From Leucogyrophana mollusca (Eukaryota; Basidiomycota; Agaricomycetes; Boletales): 64,000 nucleotides of DNA. Location of the stretch: NCBI GenBank assembly GCA_021014945.1, contig MU266331.1, positions 124,001 through 188,000 on the forward strand. The letters are read 5' to 3'. This document shows, one piece after another, positions 36,301 through 47,074 of the stretch. The notes below the pieces were generated by a model. That model was not told where the DNA came from and did not search any database. It saw only the letters and a list, made by a program, of their open reading frames with translations. Made by a program: the position numbers and the translations under genes. Each line of letters opens with the position of its first letter. The first letter of the stretch is position 1.

Positions 36301-39222
36301 AAGTAGTCGCGTATCTCATGGGATGGGGCGACACATTTTGTTCTCACCATTACGTTCCGATATACTGGTCATCAGTCAAAGCTGCATTGCTGAAAGTGTT
36401 TCCGGAATTGGGGGAAAGGAAGCATTCGTGAGTGTACATTAATATCATTAAACAAAGACGATATTGATAATAGACACCCACCAGGAATGTTCTCAGTAGT
36501 CATGATGAAAGAGACGAAAATACTACAAATGATGAGAATGAGATTCATCAGTCAGGTAGAGAAGACGCTGATGAGGTAAGACTCATGAATATTGTTTGAA
36601 TAGATCACTTAACTATTGTCGATGATACAGGAGGTAGTGACATTGGATGTTCGGTCAAGTGGATGCCTATACGCAAGATCACAAATCGAGGATTATGAAT
36701 TTCGAGGAGAAGAACTGACAGGTTATTCATATCTGCGATTCAATATCGACACATATGAGGAAGCGATTCCCAAGGCAGAGCGTAATAGTGGCTTGCCTAC
36801 CACTGCAGGTTCAACACATGGTCGCCCACGCAATGAAAGAAGCTGCTACACAGAAGAGCATAGCAAGTATAACACTCACCGTCGTGTGGTGCGGTGTCAC
36901 GGACACAACACACTACCTAACATCGTGGGGCCATTTTTCCCAAGCAGTACAGACCCCCAGCGGGATTTATACTGCGCATCTATGCTTGCACTCTTGACTC
37001 CTTGGCGGGAATTCGAGGACCTTTTGATTGGGTTTAACAGTTGGGAGGAAGCATTCACGTTGTTCCTCGAGAACACATCACAGTGGGAAAGAGACGTATT
37101 GGCCGGTGTTCAATACTACTACGACTGCAAAAACGCTGGTATGACATCCAGCAGGCACAACAATGAATCGTCAGAAGAGAGTCAAGAGAAGGCGCACCAG
37201 TATGATAGTGATGACGATGAAGCCATAGGTGCAGCTGAAGACAGTAACAGCATGCAAGTCGAGTTGACAGAGGCAGATTTGGAAGCGTATAGAGAGTCCC
37301 AGCATTCTCATCGTGAAGATATGCATGGACGTGAAGCGGTTCACATTGCACAGAGGCAGAGACTTTTTGGAGGGGAACCATGCGGAGGACAGTTGACAGC
37401 CATGAATGTAGGGATTGCGACAGGCGACGACCACATCAAGTTACAGAAGTGGCAAGCGGCTATGATGAACGATGTCAGCACCATGCAAGACGATGATGGC
37501 AGAAGCTTACCTGACACCGGCGACGTCACAATGGCAGAGGACTCTACAGAGGATGGTGAAGATGATCCAGAAGGCTTTGTGTCACCACAGTCGAAGATCG
37601 AGGAGCATGTCACGGCGGTTGATCCATCCTGCCTTTTGAAAGATCAACGGCGTGCATACGACATCATTAACTGGCATTTGGCAGAAACACTGGCAAATCA
37701 CAACCCACCGCAGCTGCTGATGCATATTCCTGGTGAAGGAGGCGTCGGGAAGTCAAAGACAATACAGACCATCACTGAGAATTTTCAATGCAGAGGAGTG
37801 GAACACATACTTGTGAAAGCCGCATACACTGGAATAGCAGCATCAATCATTGACGGGAAGACACTCCACATGGCCGCATTGGTACCCATGAACGGCCGCG
37901 AACAATCTGCAAAAACCTCAAAACGACTGGCTGCATTGTGGAAGCCAAAGCGGTATCTCATCATAGATGAACTCTCGATGATATCGCGGGAATTTCTTGC
38001 CAAGCTTTCTGCTTATATCGCACGAGGAAAATCACTCGCAGGCACAGATGATACAGATCGAGCATTTGGAGGTGTCAACGTTATTCTGGTGGGGGATCTG
38101 CATCAGTTTCCACCAGTAGTCAGCAAGAAAAGCGCACCCCTTTATTATCCATGTGATCCATCAAAAGACACCCCAGAGGAGATGTTGGGCCGGAAACTGT
38201 ACGAACAGTTTGTCATCGTGGTCCGGCTGAAGGAGCAAGTACGTGTCACTGATCCCGAGTGGCTCGATCTTCTTCGTCACGTTCGGCACGGCAGTTGTCG
38301 AGCTCACCACATCGAGTTGTTACGATCCCTCATCATCACTGATCCTCGATGCCCACTCACCAACTTCGCATCGCCACCATGGAACAATGCTGTAATGATA
38401 ACCCCACGTCATTCAGTTCGACGTCAATGGAATTCAGAGATGTCACGAACTGTATGTCAGCGAAACAACACCCAGTTGTTTGTATGCAGGGCTCAAGACA
38501 CCACACAAGGGCGGTCATTGACAATGAAGGAGCGCTTTGCGGTAGCAACCAAGCCTAAAGGGAGATGTGGCAAGCAAGATGAACGTGCAGGCTTACCTGA
38601 CACCATCGAGATTGCAATCGGAATGAAGGTCATGGTTACTTTCAATGTCGAGACCGACCTCGACGTTGCAAATGGTGCACGCGGCGAAATCACCGGCATA
38701 GTTCTCGACGAACGCGAAACAGCATATATACCATCAAATCCAGTCGTGGAGCTATCACATCCTCCTGCATATATTCTTATACGCCTATATCGGACAAAAG
38801 CTCGTCAGCTTGATGGGCTAGAGAAGGGAGTCTTACCAATAACGCCAATGGACCGTAATTTTTCTATCAAACAGGGAACATCTAACCTGAAAGTGACAAG
38901 ACGACAGTTCCCAATAACATCCGCGTATGCGTTCACGGACTATCGCGCACAGGGTCAGACAATCAGTAACTCCCTCGTTGACATTGCAACACCACCAAGT
39001 GGTGGACTCACGCCATTCAATATCTATGTGTCCCTATCTCGAGGGCATGGGAGAGATAACGTCAGGCTGCTGAGAGACTTCGATGAGACTTTATTAACAA
39101 TTCATCCAAGCGAACACTTACGAGTGGAGGACGAGCGATTAGCGCAATTAGATAGCGAGACAGAAAAGTGGTGGCATGCAAGGGAGGTGGGGAATCGAGT
39201 TTCTAGCACCGACGTAGCTTGA
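33347..39222 (+). CDS. Helitron Rep/Pif1-type helicase (RepHel)
   Basis: Rolling-circle transposase that nicks, joins and unwinds DNA. Five exons with checked phases (33347-33788, 33848-34603, 34663-36427, 36485-36575, 36631-39222) give 1,881 residues with no internal stop. N-terminus: a CIICGRE zinc-finger-like element and a DUF6570-type block ending LKKNNPIFADIE. Helitron_like_N follows (NPLAAAYPKLFPYGVGG). The Rep core has the HUH motif GTLHTHMKIW (His717, His719) and paired catalytic tyrosines in WYTTDYQTKKQ (Tyr885, Tyr889). After an acidic linker the Pif1 helicase begins LLKDQRRAYDIINWHLAE with Walker A GEGGVGKSKT (Lys1392), motif II IIDELSMIS, VILVGDLHQFPPV, and C-terminal YVSLSRGHG. 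All catalytic residues I can check are present, so the element could be autonomous. Confidence 0.95.
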
Positions 39223-39400
39223 TGATGTCTACCAGCGGGTGTCCATTCGAGTTTACTGTTTTGGTGGACAGCGGTTTCGAGGAGTGTGTATGGAACAGAG
39301 CTGATATTCATGAATAAGAGTGGATGTAAAGTGAAGGGGTTTGGGATGGGTTGGAAACTGACACCTGCTCGGAACGCGGAGCGTCCAACGCCTAACAGAC

Positions 39401-39420
39401 GTTACACCCGAAGGTGTAAC
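39401..39420. repeat. Perfect hairpin, candidate Helitron 3' end structure
   Basis: GTTACACC-CGAA-GGTGTAAC: an 8-bp perfect stem with a 4-nt loop, 179 bp after the Rep/helicase stop. Helitrons normally carry a hairpin just before the 3' terminus, so position and form fit. The usual CTRR end is missing right after it. Confidence 0.5.
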
Positions 39421-39513
39421 TACACTTGAAGGTGAGCGGTGCAGTGGTGAAGGTTCAGTAAAGCCACAAGATGCGCAATAAATAATGGGTCGTGTTCGTG
39501 AGAAAATCAACAA

Positions 39514-39527
39514 ACGCGTCGACGCGT
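39514..39527. promoter_or_regulatory. Palindrome with two Mlu cell-cycle boxes
   Basis: ACGCGTCGACGCGT is a perfect 14-bp palindrome made of two ACGCGT (MCB) elements around CG. In fungi MCB sites bind MBF and drive G1/S genes. It lies about 550 bp before the YOP1 start. Whether it acts on YOP1, belongs to the Helitron or does nothing is unknown. Confidence 0.35.
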
Positions 39528-39537
39528 CGCGAAAGTG

Positions 39538-39556
39538 AACAGCCAATCAGGCTGTT
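39538..39556. repeat. Second short perfect hairpin
   Basis: AACAGCC-AATCA-GGCTGTT: a 7-bp stem with a 5-nt loop, 11 bp after the Mlu palindrome. No CTRR motif follows within 15 nt. It is an alternative candidate for Helitron 3' end structure. Confidence 0.35.
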
Positions 39557-39650
39557 TGTTTGGTTATTTCCCACGGAGCCAATGTTTACCAGGCAGCCAC
39601 AATTATGGGGGGACAGTGACCTTGGTACCCAAGGTAATAGAGCCGATCGA

Positions 39651-39959
39651 TGTTAAGTCCCTTCAGGCTCGGGATTAGGAGTGCAACCCAGTAGTCACCA
39701 TCTACTAAGTACGAGGAGTGAAAACAAGCCAGCTTAAGGATTTCGTGTGTTTGATTCGCGCTTTCTAGTAACTTGGTGTGTTTTCGCAGGAATCACAGGC
39801 TGGCGTTCAAGTTGGCGGCTCGAGGCGGCTCGATGTTCTTACGTCCAAATGCGGAAATCTGACTAATAAATGGGGTAATGCGAAAAGCTTTGCAGCGCCA
39901 CCCGAAAACGGTGACGTTGTTCATCCTAGCGCAGTTATTCGACGCAGTAGTCCCTTGCA
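39651..39959 (+). repeat. LTR-like block (possible solo LTR)
   Basis: The segment starts TGTTAAG and can be ended at ...CCCTTGCA, giving TG...CA ends. It is flanked on both sides by TCGA (39647-39650 and 39960-39963), a possible 4-bp target duplication. The inner AGTAG-TCACCAT-CTACT segment and the following TACGAGGAGTGAAAACAAG resemble, to my recollection, 5' parts of basidiomycete Copia LTRs. There is no internal gag/pol nearby. Ends and duplication are short enough to be chance. Confidence 0.3.
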
Positions 39960-40070
39960 TCGAAACCACATCTTTATCCAGCTGTTGCTCCCTTAACAAG
40001 GTCAAATTTCGAGAATTTTGCCCTTTAACCCACAGTTACAAGCCCTTACGGTTGCAGAGCTTTACCCGTC

Positions 40071-40944
40071 ATGTTTATGTCCATGATATCACACCTTCTA
40101 TGGTAGGTAGACGTTCGGTAAATCAGCCCATTAACGCTCATCGACATCCGCATCTAGCGCCTGGTTTGCGTTCCTGTTGCCGTGTTATTCCACCTTCAAG
40201 GCGCTATCACACGCCCCCCTCTCTGGCGAGCTTGAAAAGCTGTCGATGTATTGGGCAGTTATCGGCGCCTTTGTCGCTATCGAACACACCGTTGGGCCAT
40301 TCATATCCTGGTACGATATTACAACGCGATGCTCTTGTTGGTTATTTACCCCTATCTTCGGTAGGTTCCCCTTCTACTGGGAGTTGAGAACGATTTTCCT
40401 TCTCTACCTATCACTTCCGCAAACAGAGGTGGGTGACTCGGTTTCCGTTGCGTCAGAATACTGAGCGTTTTGGAATTAGGGCTCCACGTATATCTACAAG
40501 TCATACCTGCAGCCTTTCTGCGCCAGGAATGAAGCGGAGTTGGATTCAGGAATCGCGGCTGCCCAGCACAACGTCGTCGGATTCTGCCAGTCTCGGTTTT
40601 CAAGCCTGTTGGACATCTTCTGGAGTCTCTTGAACAAGACCCCTGTCACTAAACAATTCCAGAAGGACGCTCAAAATCAAACTGGTGCAACTGGTGCAGG
40701 CGGGTATTCATTGGACTCAGTGAAGAGCCTTTGGAATGCATATGGCCCAACTACGTTCGGTGGCCTGTCGAAGTCGTTCACAAAGCCTGGATCAAGCTCT
40801 TCTGTACCTCCGACAGCTCATGCGAGCGGTGCTGAGGTCAATCACAATGGTGGTCACGAGAGGAAGTTTGCCGAACCTTCCCTCGACCCCGCTGTACCAC
40901 CTCCCCCGGAGGGCTTGTCAGCACACCCTGAAGTGCAATCCTGA
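40071..40944 (+). CDS. YOP1: Yop1/REEP-like TB2/DP1/HVA22 family protein
   Basis: Endoplasmic-reticulum-shaping membrane protein; Yop1/REEP proteins insert hairpins that curve ER tubules. Four exons with checked phases (40071-40102, 40158-40310, 40365-40428, 40480-40944) give 237 residues. The N-terminus MFMSMISHLLCAWFAFLLP only assembles if the 32-nt first coding exon is joined at 40102/40158. The family core then follows: CYSTFKALSHAPLSGELEKL, YWAVIGAFVAIEHTV, FPFYWELRTIFLLYLSLPQ and STYIYKSYLQPFCARNEAEL. The tail is Gly/Ser/Pro-rich and ends PPPPEGLSAHPEVQS. The gene is convergent with SEC3. Its upstream region carries the repeat features right of the Helitron, so its promoter may have been altered by transposon insertion. 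Confidence 0.9.
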
Positions 40945-41161
40945 GCGAAGATGATGTCAATCTGTTTTACTGTGGGCGCGAGATGAAACACGTATCGGTT
41001 ACGGAGGCATATAGACTTTTCTTTATGAGCTATTGTTATATTTGTTCGAAGTTCACGACTCGTCACAGTGAAACACAGTAACACACGAAGCAATGTATAT
41101 TATACAGTGTTTGACAGAGGTGCAAAAAGAGGAGTAACTCGACAATGGTGTAGTGCATCCG
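40945..41161. other. Convergent 3' spacer between YOP1 and SEC3
   Basis: 217 bp between two converging stop codons. No further feature seen. Confidence 0.4.
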
Positions 41162-44100
41162 TCACGAGCCAAGGCGGTGACGCTTAAACGCTGCTTCAAC
41201 GTCGCCTGACGTGTATTCGAGAATGACGCCGCTGTCAGCATAACACTGTGCAATCGTCCTCGTGTAGTTGTCTGTCATCCGCTGGAGCTCCTCTTCGCAT
41301 GATTTCCACACTCCCACCATGACAGTCCCTGGTGCAATGCCGCTACTCTCCTCTTTGGTCGTCTTCTCTTCCGCTTCCGTGAAATGCTTCTCGACTCGCT
41401 TGAACAAGACGTCGATATGCTTACGCACGTCCCTGCCATCGAATTCCTTGACGATTTTCTTAAGGGAAGATTTGTTGTAACTGCTGTTCTTTGACACTTC
41501 GGTGGGCGCAGTGGTCTTCAATAGGCGCTCTAAGCCGTCGAAATAGTCCTGGAGTAAAATCATAGGTTAAGGGAAGTAACATGTCACCACAAAGAACGGC
41601 ACTTACAATTATTTTGGCAAATGGTCGCCTGAGCACTATCTTCACATAAGCACTCAAGTTCTCGCTGTAAATGGTTTCCGCCTGCTTGAGAAAGCCGGCG
41701 ACAGATCCCATCTCCAGCTGTGACATCTCGGCCACGAAATAGTGCATATTCTCTGGCAAAAATGGGTTAGAAATATAGTATTAGCGAGAAAGCCGACAGG
41801 CGTACCGACAAGCAGGACATGATAGTTGAGTTGTCCCTTGTCCTCGCCCTCGCCATCAAACGTAGCCATATGCTTGAGGCAATCGAACATACTATGCACG
41901 ATCTTCTCATACGCCAGGTCAACGTTTGCCCTAACCTCGAGTCCATCGGCGCCAACGAGTTGCTGCTCCATGCGGCTCACATAGATTGGGAAATACTTGA
42001 CAAAGGGGGCAACACCTTTCCGCTTCTTGCTCGTGAGTTTGGTCGCCTCGATAGATTTGATTTGCTGGTTCTGAGAGGACCTCCGTCAGTACACAACCCG
42101 TTGATAACGGGTGATAGCAGGACTAACGATATGCCGGTCAAAAGATCCCTTCAACCGCGTGTGTTGTTTTTCTAGCATTTGCAAGAAAAAGGCATTGCCT
42201 CTTTCGTCTGCATCAGCCAAAAACCGTTCCAGGCAGAGAATCACGCCAACAATCTGCCTGAGGTGATGTGGGTCAGGTGGAAATGCCATAACGAGAGATA
42301 GAGTGTACTTACAAGGTGTCCTTCGCAACCGCAGCCTCGATCCATTGTTTTAATTCTGCAGGGAGGAATCCAAAAATAAGGTCCATAGCTCCTCGTATAA
42401 GCTTCAACGTGGATTGGCTCAACCCGGCGCTACGTTCAGCTTGCCGTCTGAAGTAATTGTCAAGGTGAGCATAATCTGCGAAGGTGAGGCCGGCGTCGTT
42501 GATTTGCAAGAAATCAGTGATGAACTCTCCCTCTCGATAGATTTGGGGGGCTATTTGCTCTAAGATAAGGCTTAGTGCCTAAGGGTGTGGGTTTGAATGA
42601 GCGGCCTACGACGGAAAAATAGGAAACAACTAACCTCAGGAGCTCGATATTCCTCATCGGAATGTTTGTCTCTGTCCCTGTCTTTTCGTCCTTCTATCGG
42701 GGAGCGAACAATGGTTCCTGCACGCCGAATGGCGCTCCCACCTTTAGACGGGTTATTACTACCCGATACGCTGAAGTCTATATGTTCGCATAGGTGACCA
42801 GGGTGAAGATGGCACATTAGTAGCGGACTCACTCTGCTCGCTGTCTTCTTCGGGTGTTTTCTTGAGGAGGCCGGTGTATATTGAGAGCAGGGCCTTCATT
42901 TGTTTGCTATGGAGATCGCTAGCTGCCGAGAAGTATGCCTAATGGTAAAACCATCAGCGGCTGCTTACGAGACTCTTCACCGAAGACACGCACAGCACAG
43001 AATTTGGAGTACACAGCCTCGTCCATTTCTTTCAAATACAGCAGAAGGCCCGCGTATCGTCCAAGATATGACTCCATCTCCTGGTGGTTTACGATGGAGG
43101 GTCGACCTCGGCCAGCTGGCTTGTTGAGACCGTCATTACCCTCTAGAATGAGCTTCGACTAACAAAATTTTGAGATTGCTTTGACAGTTGTGACGATGGA
43201 ACAGATGAAAACCGACCTGTGCTACAGCCATGATGGATAGGAAGTCAAATATTCGCTTGCAAAATTGTGCATTATACGTTCTGTATTCGTCGAGCCTTTC
43301 CATGGTTGCAGCCATTTCTGAGTACCCTGTGAGCTTAACGTAGATGGAGTACCAAGACCTGAGACCAACCGGTGTCATGACCGGCCTGGAGGGCTTTGTA
43401 AAGTTCCGTGGCAGCTTCCTCGAGCTTCTGTATGCTAGAAGGCTTTTCGAGGGATTCTTGGGTAAGAGTCATCAAAGCCTCTCGATCGACCTGAACTGTT
43501 TGCTATGATGGAGGTACAGTGGGCTCAGGGCGGGTGTGCATGATGAATGATTGAATACATACAAGAAGATTCTCGAGCTCCGAAAGAAGGGCGCGTTGGT
43601 TCTGCGTTTGGACTTGCAGACCACGGCGCTGGGACTGGATGAATGATATGTCATCTCCAACAGCCTGAAGAGAGTCAGAGTGAGTCGAGTATGAAATGTG
43701 ACATTTGCCATACATTTAAGTGAATCTTGTATGATGAAACGAGACTGTCCATGTTGTCCACCTCTGATAGAGCCTCGTCCAGGTACTTGATAACTAGGTT
43801 CACTCGGTCATCCGATTCTAAGAAAGAGTGTATGTTGGCCTATACAAAGATCAGTGACGGCAGATCAAGTTGAAAAAATCCACCGACCTTGTCCAGAGCC
43901 ATTAGTTCGTCCAAAAGCCGTGCTTCGACCAGATCGGCCGCACCTCTCGCACTGTTTCTCCCGAGTATATCGTCACTGGCCCATTCATAGCCCTCCAGCA
44001 TCTCCTCCACACTGGCCATAGTCGCTCTAACGTTTTCATCTTCGCCTTCGCCCTCATCCTCAGGGGTGAAGTCACCTGCGACGAGGCGATCAAGAGTTGC

Positions 44101-45423
44101 TTGGTTGGCGGGGTCAAAAAATGAAACACGGTTGTTGTTATGGTCTCTCCTTGGCTGTGGTGCTTCGATTGGAGCTGGTGTGCCGTTTCGGGAGGGTGGT
44201 TTCTGCGAGTGAATGGATGCTGGTGTTTCAGGTCGTGGTTGAGGTGTGAACATTGTACTCGCTGGATATGCAGAAAGGGGACTGGAGGCAAATGGAACGT
44301 CTAGTGAAGGGCGTGAAGCCACGGAAGTGGCATTAATATCCTTCGGTATACGAAGAGCGGGGCTAGCCAGAGGGGATCGAGCAGGGGTGAGACTCGCAGG
44401 CAGGCTTATTGCAGGTGCTGGAGCTGGAGTGGATGAGGCGTTGGAGGGACGGCGTTGCATTCTCGGTCGGAGGGCGCTTGGGGGGTTGTGGTTTGACACT
44501 TGGGATTGTGGTGGCAGTTGCAGGACGGGAGGTGGAGAAGGAGCCCGAGGGGCTGTTACTGCTGGGATAGTGGGAACAGTCTGGTTAACCTGACTGCGCA
44601 TTGAATCGGCGGGGGAAGCCGAACGAGACTGTTGTTTTCGAATGTACGAACGTGCGGGGGACTGTGAGATGGTAGTCTGCTCGCGCTCACTTCCGATTTG
44701 AGTAGGCGTCTGCGTTCTGGGTGTGTTGGGCAAGCGCCGAGGTGCTGCGGTTGTCGCGGCTAGGTCATTCGGCGGGGTTTGCGTTCGCGAAGGTTGAGTC
44801 AAGTCTTGCTGTAGGGACGCCCTACTCGCTATGAAAATGGGAGCTCGAAAGGAGTTTGATTTGAGTAGAACATCGCGCTTACAGGAAGGACCGCGGTAGT
44901 CAGCGACTCCAACAAGCTGAAGCGTGCCGGTTCCATTGGTAACAGTATGAAATAACTGGATAGCTGCAGAGATGAAAGCGGCTTGGTCCAAATGGCTCTC
45001 AGTTTGCCACTTGTAAGTCCTTGCAAGCGTGATGTTGAAGGACATAGGCTGTGCAATCGCGTGTTCAGCATGAACACTGCGATGATTTAGTTTCGGGAAC
45101 ATACATTTACGACCTCAATGCCGCGGAGCTCGGATAACTTCCAGGTCTTTCCGACGGAGAATGAGCCATTGGTATTCAATTTAGACTTGTGCACCAGTCC
45201 AGATCCGTCACTGGCCTCTGCATCAAGGTTATCTTCGACTTCATCCACATGAATTGTGATACATACGTGCAAGCAATATATATCTTGGTTTCTTGCCGGG
45301 GCCTTCTGCATCCTCCCAGATCTTGATGTGAGCAACGTAGCTCTCTGCAATGACACCTGCCGCATTTCGCTTCTCGAAGACAGACGCGATTATTCGTTGT
45401 CGTATGGGGTCAGATTCAGCCAT
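41162..45423 (-). CDS. SEC3: Exocyst complex component Sec3
   Basis: Exocyst subunit that binds PI(4,5)P2 and marks sites of exocytosis. The start MAESDPIRQRIIASVFEKRN at 45423 is the typical fungal N-terminus. The first exons form the PIP2-binding PH domain (ESYVAHIKIWED, HKSKLNTNGSFSVGKTWKL, NITLARTYKWQTE). A long Pro/Ser/Thr-rich segment follows (about 43990-44830), then the acidic EDEGEGEDENVRATMASVEE and EGYEWASDDILGRN. After that comes the coiled-coil region (DDISFIQSQRRGLQVQTQNQ). The C-terminal Sec3 domain runs through 42-43 kb and ends EAAFKRHRLGS at 41162. Many introns of about 50-60 nt; most borders are approximate. No frameshift noticed. An earlier in-frame ATG at 45453 is possible but adds unconserved residues. 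Confidence 0.92.
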
Positions 45424-45956
45424 TGAATCGAGCCTGCAGTGTGGCAGGTACACGCTAGGGAATGGGGATACTAGTGGTAGCTGTCAAAGCTCCAATGTCG
45501 GGGATGTATACTCGTATGATAGCTGCCAAAGGAAGGCGGTTGTTTGGGTTTATTGTCTAAAGGCTTTAACCTCGTCCCAAAAAGGATTGCCGATTATGCG
45601 TCAATATTCTGCTGACTTGCTTCCGCCCACATACATAGACCTGCACGAGGAGGTACAGAATCGACCTTTAATCCTAATAGTTCCCAGGTGGAAATCAAAG
45701 CCATTTCATTCTCAACTGACGACGACTCCGCGTCCAAAACAATAGCCGTTTTGGACCAGCGACCGTGGCAAGAAGACAATAAAGGCGATCTGTCTTACTT
45801 CAAGTTAGATCTGCCACAGGTGGCAGGATCCCTGACATTAAACTCCAGTAAGTCCATCCTCCTTCATATCATCTTTCTTCGCCTATCTTCTTTGCCCAAC
45901 CATATCATCATCCTTGGGGCATTCAGAGCTACTGTGTAAATATTACGTACCTGACC
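45424..45956. promoter_or_regulatory. Divergent region SEC3 / homeodomain gene, with an upstream ORF
   Basis: 533 bp between divergent starts. An 83-codon ORF (45688-45939, plus) precedes the homeodomain gene. A GTAAGT donor near 45850 and a CATTCAG acceptor at 45920-45926 suggest a 5' UTR intron. I tested joining the ORF to the homeodomain frame across that intron: the phases do not match and give a stop, so it is at most an upstream ORF. Confidence 0.4.
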
Positions 45957-46901
45957 ATGCATCCTCTTGCTACAGATCTGTCTACTTCAGCGGGCTCGCC
46001 ATCACCCGCTTTGTCGTCACACGACGGTCTCTCCTTCTTCGATGACCAAGAAAACGGATCCTCCAGGAGGAGTCCCGCATCATCCACCTCGTCGCGAGAG
46101 CCGATTGCGGACGTATGCGTTGACGGCATGGACGTCGATGAGCCAGCTGAGTCATCGTCCGAATTGCTCTTGCTATCGTCAGAGCCCGCTCAAAGGCGGA
46201 CTTTGAGGAAGCGGACAAACGTATCAGAGAAGTCGTCGTTGAAGTTTAACCCAATATCTACCGCCTCTCGCGGCAAACCCAGTGCTCGCGATCCATCCGA
46301 GGATACCTTGAAGAAGACGGCTTTCAAGCAGCCATCCCTTCAAGGTGCTACAAGGGGGCAATCTGAGCGAGAGGCGAGAGTGCGGGGCTTGAAAATGCGC
46401 GCACTTGCGATTCCCTCGACAGGCAAGACGCCGGCAACGACACGCCAGCGTCTTGTGATGCAGATGGTGTATAACGAGATCACTCCATACCCCGACGAAG
46501 CTTGGGTGTCCCAAATGGGCATCATCATCAATCGGTAAGTCATATACACCACAATCACTTTAATCCGCACTCATTCGCATTGTAGAGAGTATCATCAAGT
46601 GAAAAATTGGTTCTCCAATCAAAGGCAAAAAGATGCCCGAGAATCTCGGCTCCACATCTCGCAGCCCGTAACAGCCTCTTCGTCAGACTCGACCCTTTGC
46701 AAGATCACATGCGAGGGTCGGGAGTTACGGTTACGCACACTGGCCCTCGAAACGTGCCAAGCGACCGACTGGTCCGATTCCTTCTTTGACGAAGTCGTGA
46801 TGATCCACAATTTCCGGCTTCTTGTGAAACACAGCCAAGATGATGCGAGAGCGGCCGAGAGTGTGTCCAGTGGCGATTCAACCAGAGCCAACAGTCCTTG
46901 A
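45957..46901 (+). CDS. Homeodomain transcription factor
   Basis: Two exons with checked phases (45957-46534, 46586-46901) give 297 residues. The N-terminal half is Ser-rich and acidic (likely disordered), with a basic AQRRTLRKRTNV stretch. The homeodomain spans residues about 160-210: RQRLVMQMVYNEITPYPDEA for helix 1 and the turn, then VKNWFSNQRQKD as the recognition helix with the invariant Trp, Phe and Asn. The 51-nt intron falls inside the homeodomain, between helices 2 and 3. The C-terminus is short and ends SSGDSTRANSP. Homeodomain factors of agaricomycetes often act in fruiting or mating, but nothing here identifies the targets. There is no divergent HD1/HD2 partner, so this does not look like a mating-type locus. 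Confidence 0.85.
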
Positions 46902-47074
46902 TAATAACATCGCATGCCCGATTATTGTAGCTGTAGTACGTCTTAATGCTTTCTGTAAAATCTAATAGTCGCCCAGTCTATATGTATCCGCTATAATACG
47001 CTATGCAAGAGATGCGGACATCTGAAACAAGATCATTAACTACATGAACAGAGAACCATCAAATATCATAACAA

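Larger units (their letters stand above)
31677..39420 (+). mobile_element. Helitron-type rolling-circle transposon, apparently intact (ends provisional)
   Basis: Defined by an intact Rep/Pif1 gene on the plus strand and a companion gene on the minus strand, head to head with 512 bp between. The left boundary given is only the companion's stop codon and the right one the end of a perfect hairpin (39401-39420); true termini were not found. A canonical CTRR end 10-12 nt after that hairpin is absent (sequence there reads TACACTTGAAGG). Both genes have every reading frame open with clean intron phases, suggesting recent activity or selection. It lies between the Zn2Cys6 gene and YOP1, with no host gene visibly broken. 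Confidence 0.85.
39223..40070. other. Helitron right flank and YOP1 upstream region
   Basis: About 850 bp without a gene. It contains the hairpin at 39401-39420, a double Mlu-box palindrome at 39514-39527, a second hairpin at 39538-39556, a CCTTGG/CCAAGG stem near 39622-39636 and the LTR-like block from 39651. Which part belongs to the Helitron is unresolved. The ORFs here are not coding by any sign I can see. Confidence 0.5.

Noticed and set aside
39755..39780. CTAG near 39765 as the Helitron 3' terminus
   Set aside because: No hairpin lies in the 10-20 nt before it, and it falls within the LTR-like block.
45957..46901. A-type mating locus
   Set aside because: Only one homeodomain gene, no divergent HD partner, and no mitochondrial intermediate peptidase gene in the window.
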